Shown here: in pieces, positions 17,799 through 25,730 of the stretch | Layout: each line of letters opens with the position of its first letter | Position numbering within the stretch: the stretch's first letter is position 1 | NCBI GenBank assembly: GCA_020852955.1 | Contig: JADYZW010000009.1 | Span: forward strand, 1-64,000 | DNA length: 64,000 nucleotides | Direction of reading: 5' to 3' | Source of the DNA: Deltaproteobacteria bacterium | GTDB taxonomy: Bacteria > Desulfobacterota > Binatia > UTPRO1 | Notes under the pieces: generated by a model | What the model was told of the DNA's origin: nothing | Databases searched by the model: none | Seen by the model: the letters and a program-made list of their open reading frames with translations, nothing else | Program-made: the position numbers and the translations under genes

Positions 17799-19025
17799 GT
17801 GGCGAGCGCGCTCGAAGGCCTTCGCGTCATCGACCTGACGGTCTGGTTCCAGGGACCGGTCGCGGCGCAGCATCTCGCGGACTTCGGGGCCGAGGTGATC
17901 AAGGTCGAGCGTCCGAAGGGCGGCGACCAGGGCCGGGGCGTGCGCAGCATCAAGGCGCTCCCGGTCGGCGACTGGAACCAGTACTTCCTCGTCATCAACC
18001 GCAACAAGAAGAGCATGGCGCTCGACCTCAAGACCGAGGCCGGGCGCGAGATCATGTACCGCCTGGTCGAGCGTTCGGACGTCTTCCTCTCGAATCTGGG
18101 CGCCGAGAACCTGGACGCGTGGCAGCTGACCTGGGAGAAGCTCGCCGCGATCAACCCCAAGTTGATCTACGCCACGACGACGGGCTACGGTCCGTACGCG
18201 ACGACCGTGAAGCCGTCGTTCGACATGACGGTGCAGGCGTTGACGGGCCTCATGAGCCGTCTCGGCGAGCCGGGCGAGCCGCCGATCTACCTCGGCATGG
18301 GGTCGGGCGACGCCTACGGCGGTCTGATGGCGGCGCTCGCCATCCTGCTGGCGCTCTGGCACCGCAACGCGACCGGCAGGGGGCAGCGCATCGACGCGTC
18401 GCTCTACGGGGCGCAGCTCTTCCTCGCCGCGCCGACGCTGCAAGCGTGGCTCGCGACCCGCGATCCCCGCTATGCGACGCAGCAGTCGCGCGTGGCGGCG
18501 CGCAACCCGCTCTGGAACACCTATCGCGCCGAGGACCAGTGGCTGATGCTGTGCGCGCCGAACCGCGACGACGCGTTCGCGGCGCTGGCGGCGACGTTGG
18601 ATCCGGCGGACGCGGGCCTCGGCGGCGACCCGCGCTTCGCGACCGCCGTCGGCCGCCGCGAGCACGCCCGGGCGCTGGTCGCGGCCCTCGACGCCGCGAT
18701 CGTGCGGCGGAGCGCGGGCGACTGGATGGCGCGATGGGCGCCGCTCGCCGAGCGGCGGGTCGCGGCGAGTCCGGTCGCGACGCTCGCGGACCTCGCGCGC
18801 GACGCGGGCGCGTGGGCCAACGACTACCTCATGGAGACGCACTGCGAGGAGGTGCACCGGACCGTCACCGTGCGCGGCATGCCGGTCGGGTTGTCGAGGA
18901 CGCCGGGCGTCATCCGGAGCCTCGGTGCCGAGCTCGGCCAGGACACCGAGATGATCCTGTTCGAGATGCTCGGGTACGACTGGGACGAGATTGGCGCGCT
19001 CAAGGCGAAGGGGGCGATTCCGTGA
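17799..19025 (+). CDS. CaiB/BaiF family III CoA-transferase
   Basis: The 408-aa product starts at a GTG nine bases after the previous stop. Family features are GLRVIDLTVWFQGPVAAQHL, ADFGAEVIKVERPKGGD, NRNKKSMALDLKTEAGREI, LIYATTTGYGPYA and GQRIDASLYGAQ. The catalytic Asp position is filled (GSGDAYGG, 11 residues before ILLAL). It probably transfers CoA from a pathway thioester to a free acid substrate. The donor and acceptor cannot be read from the sequence. It is sandwiched between two other family members, and its TGA overlaps the GTG of the next (GTGA at 19022-19025), so the three proteins are likely made together, perhaps as a mixed oligomer. Confidence 0.9.
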   Translation: MASALEGLRVIDLTVWFQGPVAAQHLADFGAEVIKVERPKGGDQGRGVRSIKALPVGDWNQYFLVINRNKKSMALDLKTEAGREIMYRLVERSDVFLSNLGAENLDAWQLTWEKLAAINPKLIYATTTGYGPYATTVKPSFDMTVQALTGLMSRLGEPGEPPIYLGMGSGDAYGGLMAALAILLALWHRNATGRGQRIDASLYGAQLFLAAPTLQAWLATRDPRYATQQSRVAARNPLWNTYRAEDQWLMLCAPNRDDAFAALAATLDPADAGLGGDPRFATAVGRREHARALVAALDAAIVRRSAGDWMARWAPLAERRVAASPVATLADLARDAGAWANDYLMETHCEEVHRTVTVRGMPVGLSRTPGVIRSLGAELGQDTEMILFEMLGYDWDEIGALKAKGAIP

Positions 19026-20227
19026 GCGGCGCGCAAGCCGCGCCCCTCGACGGCATCCGCGTGCTCGACCTCGCGACCATGCTCGCGGGGCCGTACGCCG
19101 CGACGCTCCTCGGCGACCTCGGCGCCGACGTCGTGAAGGTCGAATCGCACTACGGCGACGACAGCCGCCACCTCGGACCGGAGCGCGCCGGGCAGCGCTC
19201 GCCGTTCCTCAGCCTGAACCGCAACAAGCGGAGCCTCGTGCTCGACCTCCGGCAGTCGGAGGCGCAGCCCGTGTTCGCGCGGCTCGTGGCGACGAGCGAC
19301 GTCGTCATCACCAACGTGCGGGAGCCGGCGCTCTCCAGGCTGGGGCTCGCCTTCGAGCAGGTCCGGAGGCACCGGCCGGACGTGATCTGGGTCGGCGTGA
19401 CGGCCTTCGGCCCCGACGGGCCCTACGCCGGCCGTCCCGGCATCGACTTTCTCGCGCAGGGCTACGCGGGCCTGCTGTCGCTGAACGGCGACCCGCAGGG
19501 CGCCCCGGTGCGCGTGACGGTGCCGCTGGTGGACGTGATGACCTCGGAGCTCGTGGTGACGGGCGTGCTGGCGGCGTTGCTGGTGCGGGCGCGGACGGGC
19601 GAGGGCCAGCGCATCGACGTCTCGCTCCTCGACGCCCTCGTGCACGCGCAGGCGAGCGGGCTCGGCGCGTGGTTCCTGAAGGAGGAGATCACGCCGCGGA
19701 CCGGCAACCGCAGCCAGTACTTCGCGCCCTCGGGCGTCTACGCCTGCCGCGACGGCAAGGGGATCGTCGTCACCTGCCCGTCCGACAAGTTCTTCGCGCA
19801 CCTCTGCCGCGCCCTCGAGGTCGAGTGGGCGGACGACCCGCGCTTCGCGAGGATCGCGGCGCGCCTCGCCAATCAGGACGAGCTCGACGCGCGCCTGGCG
19901 GCCCGCTGCCGCGACTTCGGGCGCGACGACCTGCTGCTGCGGCTGATCGCGGCCGACGTGCTGGCGGCGCCGATCCACGAGATCCCCGAGGTCGCCGCGG
20001 ATCCGCAGGTGCGCCACAACGACATGATCGTCGCGACCGAGCACGCGACGCTCGGCCGGCTGGAGGTGACCGGCGTGCCGGTGAAGCTCCGCGGCACACC
20101 GGGCAGCGTCCGGCTGGCGCCGCCGGTGCACGGGCAGCACACCCTCGCGCTCCTCGGCGAGCTCGGGTTCGGCCCCGACGAGATCGCGACGCTGCGCCGG
20201 GCGCGCACGGTCGGCGTCGCCGGCTAG
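19022..20227 (+). CDS. CaiB/BaiF family III CoA-transferase
   Basis: The 401-aa product starts at a GTG overlapping the upstream stop. It has GIRVLDLATMLAGPYAATLL, GDLGADVVKVESHYGDDSRH, LNRNKRSLVLDLRQ and GQRIDVSLLDALVHA. The catalytic Asp is present (VPLVDVMTSELVVTGVLAAL). It looks like the most typical enzyme of the three-gene run and could be the catalytic subunit next to the Gln-bearing first member. It ends 78 bases before the convergent histidine kinase. The acid substrate is unknown. The operator upstream of the run ties it to the same control as the molybdenum hydroxylase operon at 25731. Confidence 0.9.
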   Translation: MSGAQAAPLDGIRVLDLATMLAGPYAATLLGDLGADVVKVESHYGDDSRHLGPERAGQRSPFLSLNRNKRSLVLDLRQSEAQPVFARLVATSDVVITNVREPALSRLGLAFEQVRRHRPDVIWVGVTAFGPDGPYAGRPGIDFLAQGYAGLLSLNGDPQGAPVRVTVPLVDVMTSELVVTGVLAALLVRARTGEGQRIDVSLLDALVHAQASGLGAWFLKEEITPRTGNRSQYFAPSGVYACRDGKGIVVTCPSDKFFAHLCRALEVEWADDPRFARIAARLANQDELDARLAARCRDFGRDDLLLRLIAADVLAAPIHEIPEVAADPQVRHNDMIVATEHATLGRLEVTGVPVKLRGTPGSVRLAPPVHGQHTLALLGELGFGPDEIATLRRARTVGVAG

Positions 20228-20273
20228 AGCGCGCCCGCCCGCCGGTCCCGCGATCCGCCTCCGCGACCGCCCG

Positions 20274-20291
20274 GTCCTCCGCGGGGAGGGC
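20274..20291. terminator. Weak hairpin at a convergent junction
   Basis: GTCCTCC at 20274-20280 pairs with GGAGGGC at 20285-20291 around a GCGG tetraloop, with one G-T wobble. It lies between the third CoA-transferase and the convergent histidine kinase. No T-tract follows, so the assignment is tentative. Confidence 0.3.
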
Positions 20292-20305
20292 GGCCGCCCG
20301 TCGGA

Positions 20306-21628
20306 TCAGCCGCCCGTCGGCTCCTCCTCGAGCAGCAGCGGCAGCTTCATGCGGAAGGTCGTGCCGGCGCCCGGGGCGCTCTCGCCCTCGAAGATGCCGC
20401 GGTGCGCGGCGACGGCGTTGAGCACGATGCGGGTCCCGAGGCCGGTGCCGCCGGGCTTGGTGCTCTTCGGCTCGCCGCGCAGGATGCGCGCCAGCACGTC
20501 GGGCGCCATGCCGTGCCCGGCGTCGGCGATCGTGATCTCGACGCAGCGGCCGCCCGGCAGGCGCGGCTCGGGACGGACGGCGAGGCGCACCGTGACGGTG
20601 CCGTGCGGCGTCACCGGGATCGCGTTGTCGACGAGGTTGTAGACGGCGCGCTCGACGAGGAAGCGGTCGACGCGGCAGCGGGGAACGGGCGCGAGGTCGG
20701 GCACGAGCCGGACGGCGTGGCGGCGCGCGACGCGCGCGAGATCCTCGAGCTGGGCGGCGAGCACCGCGGCCAGGTCGTGCGGCGCGAGGTCGGGGGGCGT
20801 GATGGTGCCCTTGAGGGCGTCGGCGATGAGCCTGGTGTGGTCCTGCACGGCCTCGACCTGATCCATCACGATGTCGAAGGTCTCGCCGTAGGACTGGCGC
20901 ACGAGCGCGGCCGCCGCCGGCGTTCCGGCGCGGGGGTCGAGCGCCGCGAACATGGCATCGAGGTCGGCGCGGAGCGCCTGCACGCCGGTGACGATCGGCG
21001 CGACCTTGTTCTTGATGTCGTGGCTGAGATCTCCGACGGCGTGCGCGATGGCGGCGGCCTGCGCGTCGCGGGCGAGCTGGGCGGTCTCGATCGCCGCCGC
21101 GGCGACCGAGGCGACGATCTCGAGCACCTCGAGATCGTCGCCGTCGAAGTCCCCCTGCCGCTTGTTCAACAGCTGGAGCACGCCGACGGGCGTTCCGGCC
21201 TGGTGGCGGAGCGGCACCGTCAGGATCGTCTCGCTCGGAAAGCCGATGCGGCGGCCGACCTCGCGGTCGTGCTCGACCGCTTCGTGCGGGCGGTTGGTGA
21301 TCTGCGAGCGGCCGGAGCGGAAGACCGCGCCGGCGAGGCCGGTCGTGATCGGGATGCTCTGGCCCGTGAGCTCGCGCGCCTTGGCGCCGACGACGTACCG
21401 GAAGACGAGCGAGGCGTCGGCCGCGCGGTGCAGGAAGATGGTGCCGGCGACGGCGTCGACCGCGTCGAGGGAGACGGTGAGGATGTCGCGCAGGCGGTCG
21501 TCGAGGTCGAGCGAGGAGGAGAGCAGGCGGCTGATCGCGTGCACGGCGGCGATCTGCCGGTTGCGCGCCGCGAGCGTGGCGCGCAGCTCGGTGGCGCTGC
21601 GGTCGTCGGGGCCGGACGCCTGGCGCAT
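20306..21628 (-). CDS. GAF-domain histidine kinase
   Basis: The 440-aa product has a GAF sensor domain (about 25-185: LDLDDRLRDILTVSLDAVDA, then a GxxIFLHRA core). It continues into a dimerisation helix with the phospho-accepting His203 in LSHDIKNK and a GHKL ATPase domain (about 315-435) with N box YNLVDNAIPVTP, G1 DAGHGM and G2 GGTGLGTRIV. There is no transmembrane segment, so it is a soluble sensor of a small molecule or redox signal. No receiver domain or response regulator adjoins it; the lone receiver at 36381 is a possible but distant partner. It is the last gene of the minus-strand train that starts at 25507. An nhaA-like remnant separates it from the kinase-like gene. Confidence 0.88.
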   Translation of the reverse strand: MRQASGPDDRSATELRATLAARNRQIAAVHAISRLLSSSLDLDDRLRDILTVSLDAVDAVAGTIFLHRAADASLVFRYVVGAKARELTGQSIPITTGLAGAVFRSGRSQITNRPHEAVEHDREVGRRIGFPSETILTVPLRHQAGTPVGVLQLLNKRQGDFDGDDLEVLEIVASVAAAAIETAQLARDAQAAAIAHAVGDLSHDIKNKVAPIVTGVQALRADLDAMFAALDPRAGTPAAAALVRQSYGETFDIVMDQVEAVQDHTRLIADALKGTITPPDLAPHDLAAVLAAQLEDLARVARRHAVRLVPDLAPVPRCRVDRFLVERAVYNLVDNAIPVTPHGTVTVRLAVRPEPRLPGGRCVEITIADAGHGMAPDVLARILRGEPKSTKPGGTGLGTRIVLNAVAAHRGIFEGESAPGAGTTFRMKLPLLLEEEPTGG

Positions 21629-21683
21629 GGCGCCATCCTCCGAGATGCCGCGCCCGCCGTCCAGCCCCGCCGCCCGGCCACCG

Positions 21684-21764
21684 GTGCAGGAAACGCTTCA
21701 GCGGCCCGAGGAGGCGGTCGATCGGCGCGGCCTTCACGAGGCGGGCGCTTCGCGGCCGGCTCAT
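21684..21764 (-). pseudogene. Possible 5-prime remnant of an nhaA-type antiporter gene
   Basis: An ATG overlaps the stop of the upstream gene (ATGA, 21761-21764) and opens a frame whose first 26 or so residues include the stretch APIDRLLGPLKRFLHR. That resembles the cytoplasmic N-terminus of many NhaA Na+/H+ antiporters, where it is followed by EASGG and the first membrane helix. Here the resemblance stops after FLHRWPGG and no membrane helix follows, although the frame stays open into the histidine kinase gene. The resemblance is from memory and short, so this is tentative. Confidence 0.3.
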
Positions 21765-22861
21765 GACGCCTCCGCGCCGGGGCCGTCGGCGGGCGCCGCG
21801 CGGCGCGGCACGGCCGCGCCGGGGCGGCCGGTCGCATGCGTCGCGAGGGCGTCGACGAGGCGCGACTCGTTGGCGTCGAGCCAGCGGGCGACGCCAACGA
21901 GTGCGAGCGTTCGCCGCGCGGTCGCGCCGAAGCGGCCGCGCGCGCGCACCTCGTCGAGGAGCGCCGCGATCAGGACGGGCAGGCGCTCGCGCATCGCGGC
22001 CGGTACGAGCGCGGCCTCGTCGGGGGCCAGGGGAAAGGCGGCACCGAGGGCGCGGGCGAAGGCCACGAGGCGCGGCGTCCGGAAGACCGGCGCACTCGCG
22101 AGGACGTGGGTCAGCGCGTTCTGCACGTCGGCGACCCGCGGGACTTCCGCGAGGCCGTCGAAGTCGAGGAGAGCGACGAGCCGCCCGGAGCGTGCGAGCA
22201 GGTTCCCGTGCCGCCAATCGGCGAACGCGCTCGACATCGGGAGGCGGCGGAGCGCGGCGACGGTGTCGTCGGGCAGCTCGACGGCGCGCGCGACCGCCGT
22301 CCCGTGGGCGGCGATCGCGCGCGCGAGCCGGCGCCGCGGGTGGCGGTCGCGGAGCCAGCGGGCGGCGCTCGCGAGGGTCGCCACCGTCTTCGCGCGCTCG
22401 TCCGGGGGGCGGCGGAACCGGCCGGCGCGGTCGCCGAGGTCGAGGTCGGTCAGCGCGCGCTCGGTCGCGGCGACCAGGCGGGCGACGTCGGCGGCCCGCG
22501 CCGTGGTGCGGGGGCGCGGCGCCGTCCGTCCGTCGATCCACGCATAGAGGAGCCAGTGGACGTCGCCCTCCGAGGCGAAGGCGGCGCCGTCGCGGGTCGG
22601 CAGCGGGCGCGGCAGGCGATACGGGAAGCCGGCGGTCGCGAGATGGTCGATGACGCGCACCTCGTACGCGAGGTGGGACGGATCGGCGCGGACCTCGCGC
22701 AGAACGAAGCGGCCCGCCGGGGTGTCGAGGGCGCAGCGCGACCCGGCGGCGCCCGGCAGGCGGCGGGCCTTGTAGGCGTTGCGGAGATCCCAATGGCGGA
22801 GCGCGGTCGCGAACGCGGACGACGCGGGCGGCGCCGGGCGGGCGACGGCGGGCGGAGTCAC
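21761..22861 (-). CDS. Aminoglycoside-phosphotransferase-fold kinase-like protein
   Basis: The product is 366 aa from a GTG 11 bases after the stop of the alpha/beta hydrolase gene; no ATG lies before the conserved part. The N-lobe shows FATALRHWDLRNAYKARRLP and a Lys/Arg-poor strand RFVLREVRADPSHLAYEVRV. The catalytic loop reads FADWRHGNLL, in which the usual HGDxxPGN has Phe-Ala in place of His-Gly but keeps Asp and Asn. The metal motif is LLDFDG. The family phosphorylates small hydroxylated molecules (sugars, choline, homoserine, antibiotics). The substrate here is unknown, and resistance is not implied. It lies within a lipid/CoA-type gene train. Confidence 0.65.
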   Translation of the reverse strand: MTPPAVARPAPPASSAFATALRHWDLRNAYKARRLPGAAGSRCALDTPAGRFVLREVRADPSHLAYEVRVIDHLATAGFPYRLPRPLPTRDGAAFASEGDVHWLLYAWIDGRTAPRPRTTARAADVARLVAATERALTDLDLGDRAGRFRRPPDERAKTVATLASAARWLRDRHPRRRLARAIAAHGTAVARAVELPDDTVAALRRLPMSSAFADWRHGNLLARSGRLVALLDFDGLAEVPRVADVQNALTHVLASAPVFRTPRLVAFARALGAAFPLAPDEAALVPAAMRERLPVLIAALLDEVRARGRFGATARRTLALVGVARWLDANESRLVDALATHATGRPGAAVPRRAAPADGPGAEAS

Positions 22862-22872
22862 GCGCGGGGGAC

Positions 22873-24183
22873 CTACGCGCGTCCGGCGGCGGCGCGCGTC
22901 GGCGTCCGGCCCGGGGCGGCCGCGTCGCGAGGGACCGCTCCGGACGCCCGGCGCGCGAGCTCCTCGACGCGCAGGCGCTCCACGAAGCGCGTCACCGCGT
23001 CGACGGCGTACGCCGAGCGGCGCGAGTGGAAGATGTCGAAGGCGTGCTGCGCGCCCGGCAGCTCGGCGTAGACGACCGGATGGCGCGAGACGCCGCGGAG
23101 CGCGCGCACGAAGTGGCGCGCGTCCTCGACGTAGGCGAGCGAGTCGTGCGTGCCGTGGATGACGAAGAAGGGCGGGGCGTCGGCGTGGACCCGCGCGATC
23201 GGCGACGCCTTCTCCCAGGCGTCTCGATCCGTTTCCGGCGAGGACTTCATCACGAGACGCCCGAGGAAGGACGTCATCGATGCCCGGCCGCGCTCGCCGT
23301 AGCGGTCGAGGAAGTCGTAGACGCCGTAGAAGGGGACGCAGCCCTGGACGGTCGTGTCGGCGTCCTCGAACCCCGGCTGGTACTCGGGATCGTTGGCGGT
23401 GAGCGCGACGAGGGCCGCCAGGTGGCCGCCGGCGGAACCGCCGGTCACGACGACGAACGACGGATCGCCGCCGTACTCGGCGGCGTGGCGCTTGGTCCAC
23501 GCGAGGGCGCGCTTCACGTCGACGAGATGGTCCGGAAAGGTGGCGCGCGGGCTCAGGCGGTAGTTCGCCGCGACGCAGAGCCAGCCGCGCGCCGCCAGGT
23601 GATACAGGAGCGGGAGCGCCTGCTGGTCCTTCTGGCCGATCGTCCAGCCGCCGCCGTGGATCTGGAAGAGGATCGGGAACGGCCCGGCGCCGTCGGCGGC
23701 GAGCGGGAGGTAGACGTCGAGCTGGTTGCGTCGGCCGTGCGGGCCGTAGGCGACGTTGCGGATGCGCTCGACGCCGCGGACGGGGAACTTGAACGGGCGG
23801 GCGATGCGGCGGAAGGGCACCCCGGCGCTCGTCGGACCGTCCGCCTCGGCGAGATCGTGGTCCAGGGCCGCGTCGAAGACGGCGCCCGTGACGCCCGCCA
23901 GCTGGTGGAAGATCGCGAGCGCCGCCCATGAGGTCACGGTGATCGCGAGCCCGAGCCATCCCGGCCAGGCGTCGAGCGCGCCCAGGGCGACGAAGACGAC
24001 GGTGGCGATCGCCTGCCACGCGACGTGGTGCACCGCCAGCTCGCCGGTCAGCCAGGCGCCGAAGAAGTACGGGACGATCAGGTAGCTGATGCGCCGGATG
24101 CGCAGCACGGCCGTCGCCGTGAAGGCGGCGCCGACGAGGCTCACGAAGAGAAAGAGCCACGGGGCGGCGGGCGACGGCGTCAT
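22873..24183 (-). CDS. Membrane-anchored alpha/beta hydrolase of the HSL/BD-FAE type
   Basis: The product is 436 aa. The N-terminus carries three or four hydrophobic helices (about 6-100: WLFLFVSLVGAAF, YFFGAWLTGELAV, AIATVVFVALGAL, WLGLAITVTSWAALAIF). The hydrolase domain has the oxyanion motif HGGGW (about residue 180), the nucleophile in GGSAGGHLA, an acid in HGTHDS and the His in PGAQHAFDIF. It should hydrolyse an ester or thioester at the inner membrane face or in the membrane-exposed cytoplasm. The start ATG overlaps the stop of the crotonase (24180-24183), which supports coupled translation. The membrane helices are unusual for this family and suggest a hydrophobic substrate. The substrate cannot be deduced. 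Confidence 0.83.
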   Translation of the reverse strand: MTPSPAAPWLFLFVSLVGAAFTATAVLRIRRISYLIVPYFFGAWLTGELAVHHVAWQAIATVVFVALGALDAWPGWLGLAITVTSWAALAIFHQLAGVTGAVFDAALDHDLAEADGPTSAGVPFRRIARPFKFPVRGVERIRNVAYGPHGRRNQLDVYLPLAADGAGPFPILFQIHGGGWTIGQKDQQALPLLYHLAARGWLCVAANYRLSPRATFPDHLVDVKRALAWTKRHAAEYGGDPSFVVVTGGSAGGHLAALVALTANDPEYQPGFEDADTTVQGCVPFYGVYDFLDRYGERGRASMTSFLGRLVMKSSPETDRDAWEKASPIARVHADAPPFFVIHGTHDSLAYVEDARHFVRALRGVSRHPVVYAELPGAQHAFDIFHSRRSAYAVDAVTRFVERLRVEELARRASGAVPRDAAAPGRTPTRAAAGRA

Positions 24184-25082
24184 TTCTTCTTCTCGTAGTC
24201 CTCGAGGAGCTGGTTCCGCGCCAGGGTCTCGCGCTCGCGGAGCTCGTAGAAGCGCGGTGTGCGCTTCCCGACGAAGGCGTTGCCGCCTTCTTTGCCTTCG
24301 GGCGTGTCGAACCAATCCGGATAGAAGTTGCCGGAGACGACGCCGAGCTCGGCGTAGCCGTCCATCTCCTGGTCGAAGGCGGCTTTCAGGACCTCGAGGC
24401 AGCCGGGGCTCGCGAGGAAGAGCTCGCTGCACCACTGGTCGACCTCCGCCTCCAGCCGCTCGAGCGGCACGACGCGGTTCACGAGCCCCATCTCGAGCGC
24501 TTCGAGCGCGGGATAGCGGCGGCAGAGCATCCAGATCTCGCGCGCCTTCTTGTGGCCGACGACCTTGGTGAGGAAGGGCACGAAGTAGCCGTCGGCCGGG
24601 CTCGACACGCGCGGGCCGGCCTGGCCGAAGATCGCGTCGTCGGCGGCGATCGTGAAGTCGCAGACGTACGCCATGTGGTTGTGGCCGCCGAGGCAGTAGC
24701 CCTGGACCTGCGCGATCACCGGCTTCCGCGACAGGCGGATCAGGCGGTTGTGCGGATAGCGGTTGTAGAACGCCTCGCGGAGTCCCCAGCGCTCCCAGGC
24801 GACGTCGCCGCCAGCGCCGAAGTGCTTTCCGGCGCCTGCCACCACGAGGACGCCGATGGTCGGGTCGTGGTTCGCGTCGTAGAAGGCGCGGAACATCTCG
24901 TCGACCGTGTGGAGGGTCATGGTGTTGAGCTTGTCGGGTTTGTTGATGGTGATGCGCGCGACGCCGCCCTTGAGCTCGGTGTGGTGTTTCTTCTCGTAGA
25001 CGATCTCGTCGAAGATGAGCCCGTCGCCCTCGACCGCGGCCCAGGCGGTGAAGGTCGCCGGGCCGCTTACGGTGCGCGTCAT
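24180..25082 (-). CDS. MenB/BadI-like crotonase-superfamily enzyme
   Basis: The 300-aa product is closest in pattern to 1,4-dihydroxynaphthoyl-CoA synthase and 2-ketocyclohexanecarboxyl-CoA hydrolase. Supporting blocks are VARITINKPDKLNTMT, GAGGDVAWE, GYCLGGHNHMAYVCDF, FGQAGPRVSSPADGY, VVGHKKAREIWMLCRRYP and the late GGNAFVGKRTPRF. Both reference enzymes make or break a carbon-carbon bond of a cyclic beta-ketoacyl-CoA, so ring closure or hydrolytic ring opening is more likely than simple hydration. The usual hydratase Glu after GG is replaced by His/Asn (GGHNHM). No other menaquinone gene is present, which favours a catabolic role. It overlaps the genes on both sides. Its transcription would start at the divergent KstR-like promoter region near 25508-25730. 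Confidence 0.8.
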   Translation of the reverse strand: MTRTVSGPATFTAWAAVEGDGLIFDEIVYEKKHHTELKGGVARITINKPDKLNTMTLHTVDEMFRAFYDANHDPTIGVLVVAGAGKHFGAGGDVAWERWGLREAFYNRYPHNRLIRLSRKPVIAQVQGYCLGGHNHMAYVCDFTIAADDAIFGQAGPRVSSPADGYFVPFLTKVVGHKKAREIWMLCRRYPALEALEMGLVNRVVPLERLEAEVDQWCSELFLASPGCLEVLKAAFDQEMDGYAELGVVSGNFYPDWFDTPEGKEGGNAFVGKRTPRFYELRERETLARNQLLEDYEKKK

Positions 25083-25507
25083 AGGGCCCCCACGACCTTT
25101 CCCGCCTCCGCGAGGAGGCGCACGAGCCCGGGACGGTCGAGCGCGGCGAGGCCCGCGGGCGGCGTCGCGATTCCGAGGAGCGCGGACCAGACCGGGCAGG
25201 CGTACACCGTCACGCCTTCCGCGATGGTCGCGGCGAGGAGCGCCTTGGGGTCGAGCTGCCGCCCTTCGCCCTTCGCGCGGAGCGGCAGCCCGAGCGCCGC
25301 GCCGCCGCGGTCGGCGAGCCCGAGGCGCATCGCCTGCCCGGCGAGCTCGCGCGGCCAGCCAAAGGTGCCGCCCGAGACGGCGGCGAGCGCCTCGCCCGTG
25401 ACGACGACGGCGACGGCGCGTCCTGCGCTCCGCGCCTCGCGCGCGACGACGAGCGTGCCGACGAGCGCGCTCGCGAGCGCGTCGCGTACGATGAACAGAC
25501 AATCCAT
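25079..25507 (-). CDS. Small DsrE-like protein
   Basis: The product is 142 aa. The start ATG is backed by a strong Shine-Dalgarno, AAAGGAGGG, three bases upstream on the minus strand. The sequence begins MDCLFIVRDALASALVGTLV and later has GVTVYACPVWSALLGI, the strand-helix-Cys pattern of the DsrE/DsrF-like fold. One conserved-type Cys is present in YACP. DsrE-like proteins carry sulfur or act as small partners of redox enzymes, and a direct function here cannot be given. It is the first gene of a minus-strand train and overlaps the crotonase (25079-25082). It lies divergent to the molybdenum hydroxylase genes, so the pair shares a 223-base control region. A sulfurtransferase role in Mo-cofactor sulfuration is conceivable but unproven. 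Confidence 0.6.
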   Translation of the reverse strand: MDCLFIVRDALASALVGTLVVAREARSAGRAVAVVVTGEALAAVSGGTFGWPRELAGQAMRLGLADRGGAALGLPLRAKGEGRQLDPKALLAATIAEGVTVYACPVWSALLGIATPPAGLAALDRPGLVRLLAEAGKVVGAL

Positions 25508-25664
25508 GGTTCCCTCCTTTACCGCTCCGGCGTCAGCAGCGACAGCGCGTGGCGGCAGGGCGCTTCGCGGGAGGTGTGATCGTCGGACAAGGTATGGGCG
25601 GGCGCTGCGGGGCGCAATCCGGGGAAGGATGTCGTCCGGGTGGACGGCGGCGTGCGGCCCACCC

Positions 25665-25693
25665 TTGCCGTCCGAATTGCAACATGTTCTATT
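25665..25693 (+). promoter_or_regulatory. Promoter with embedded KstR-like operator before the molybdenum hydroxylase operon
   Basis: TTGCCG at 25665-25670 and TCTATT at 25688-25693 are spaced by 17 bases as -35 and -10 boxes. The spacer contains TGCAACATGTTCTA (25678-25691), matching TnnAACnnGTTnnA and overlapping the -10. The start codon at 25731 is 37 bases downstream. A bound repressor would cover the promoter. The same geometry recurs at 61701-61729. The site also lies in front of the divergent gene at 25507 and may control both directions. Confidence 0.6.
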
Positions 25694-25730
25694 CTCACGA
25701 CTCGCCGCGCGGTGGCGGGTACGGCGCGCC

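Noticed and set aside
17799-19025. Loss of the catalytic Asp in the second CoA-transferase as well
   Set aside because: Alignment through the ILLAL helix shows Asp in GSGDAYGG at the right place; only the first gene lacks it.
16587-20227. A mobile island explaining the CoA-transferase cluster
   Set aside because: No integrase, tRNA or base-composition break was seen; the only transposase trace is the remnant at 12158.
24180-25082. 6-oxocyclohex-1-ene-1-carbonyl-CoA hydrolase (BamA/Oah)
   Set aside because: The protein is about 75 residues too short and lacks the long BamA insert; the MenB/BadI pattern fits better.
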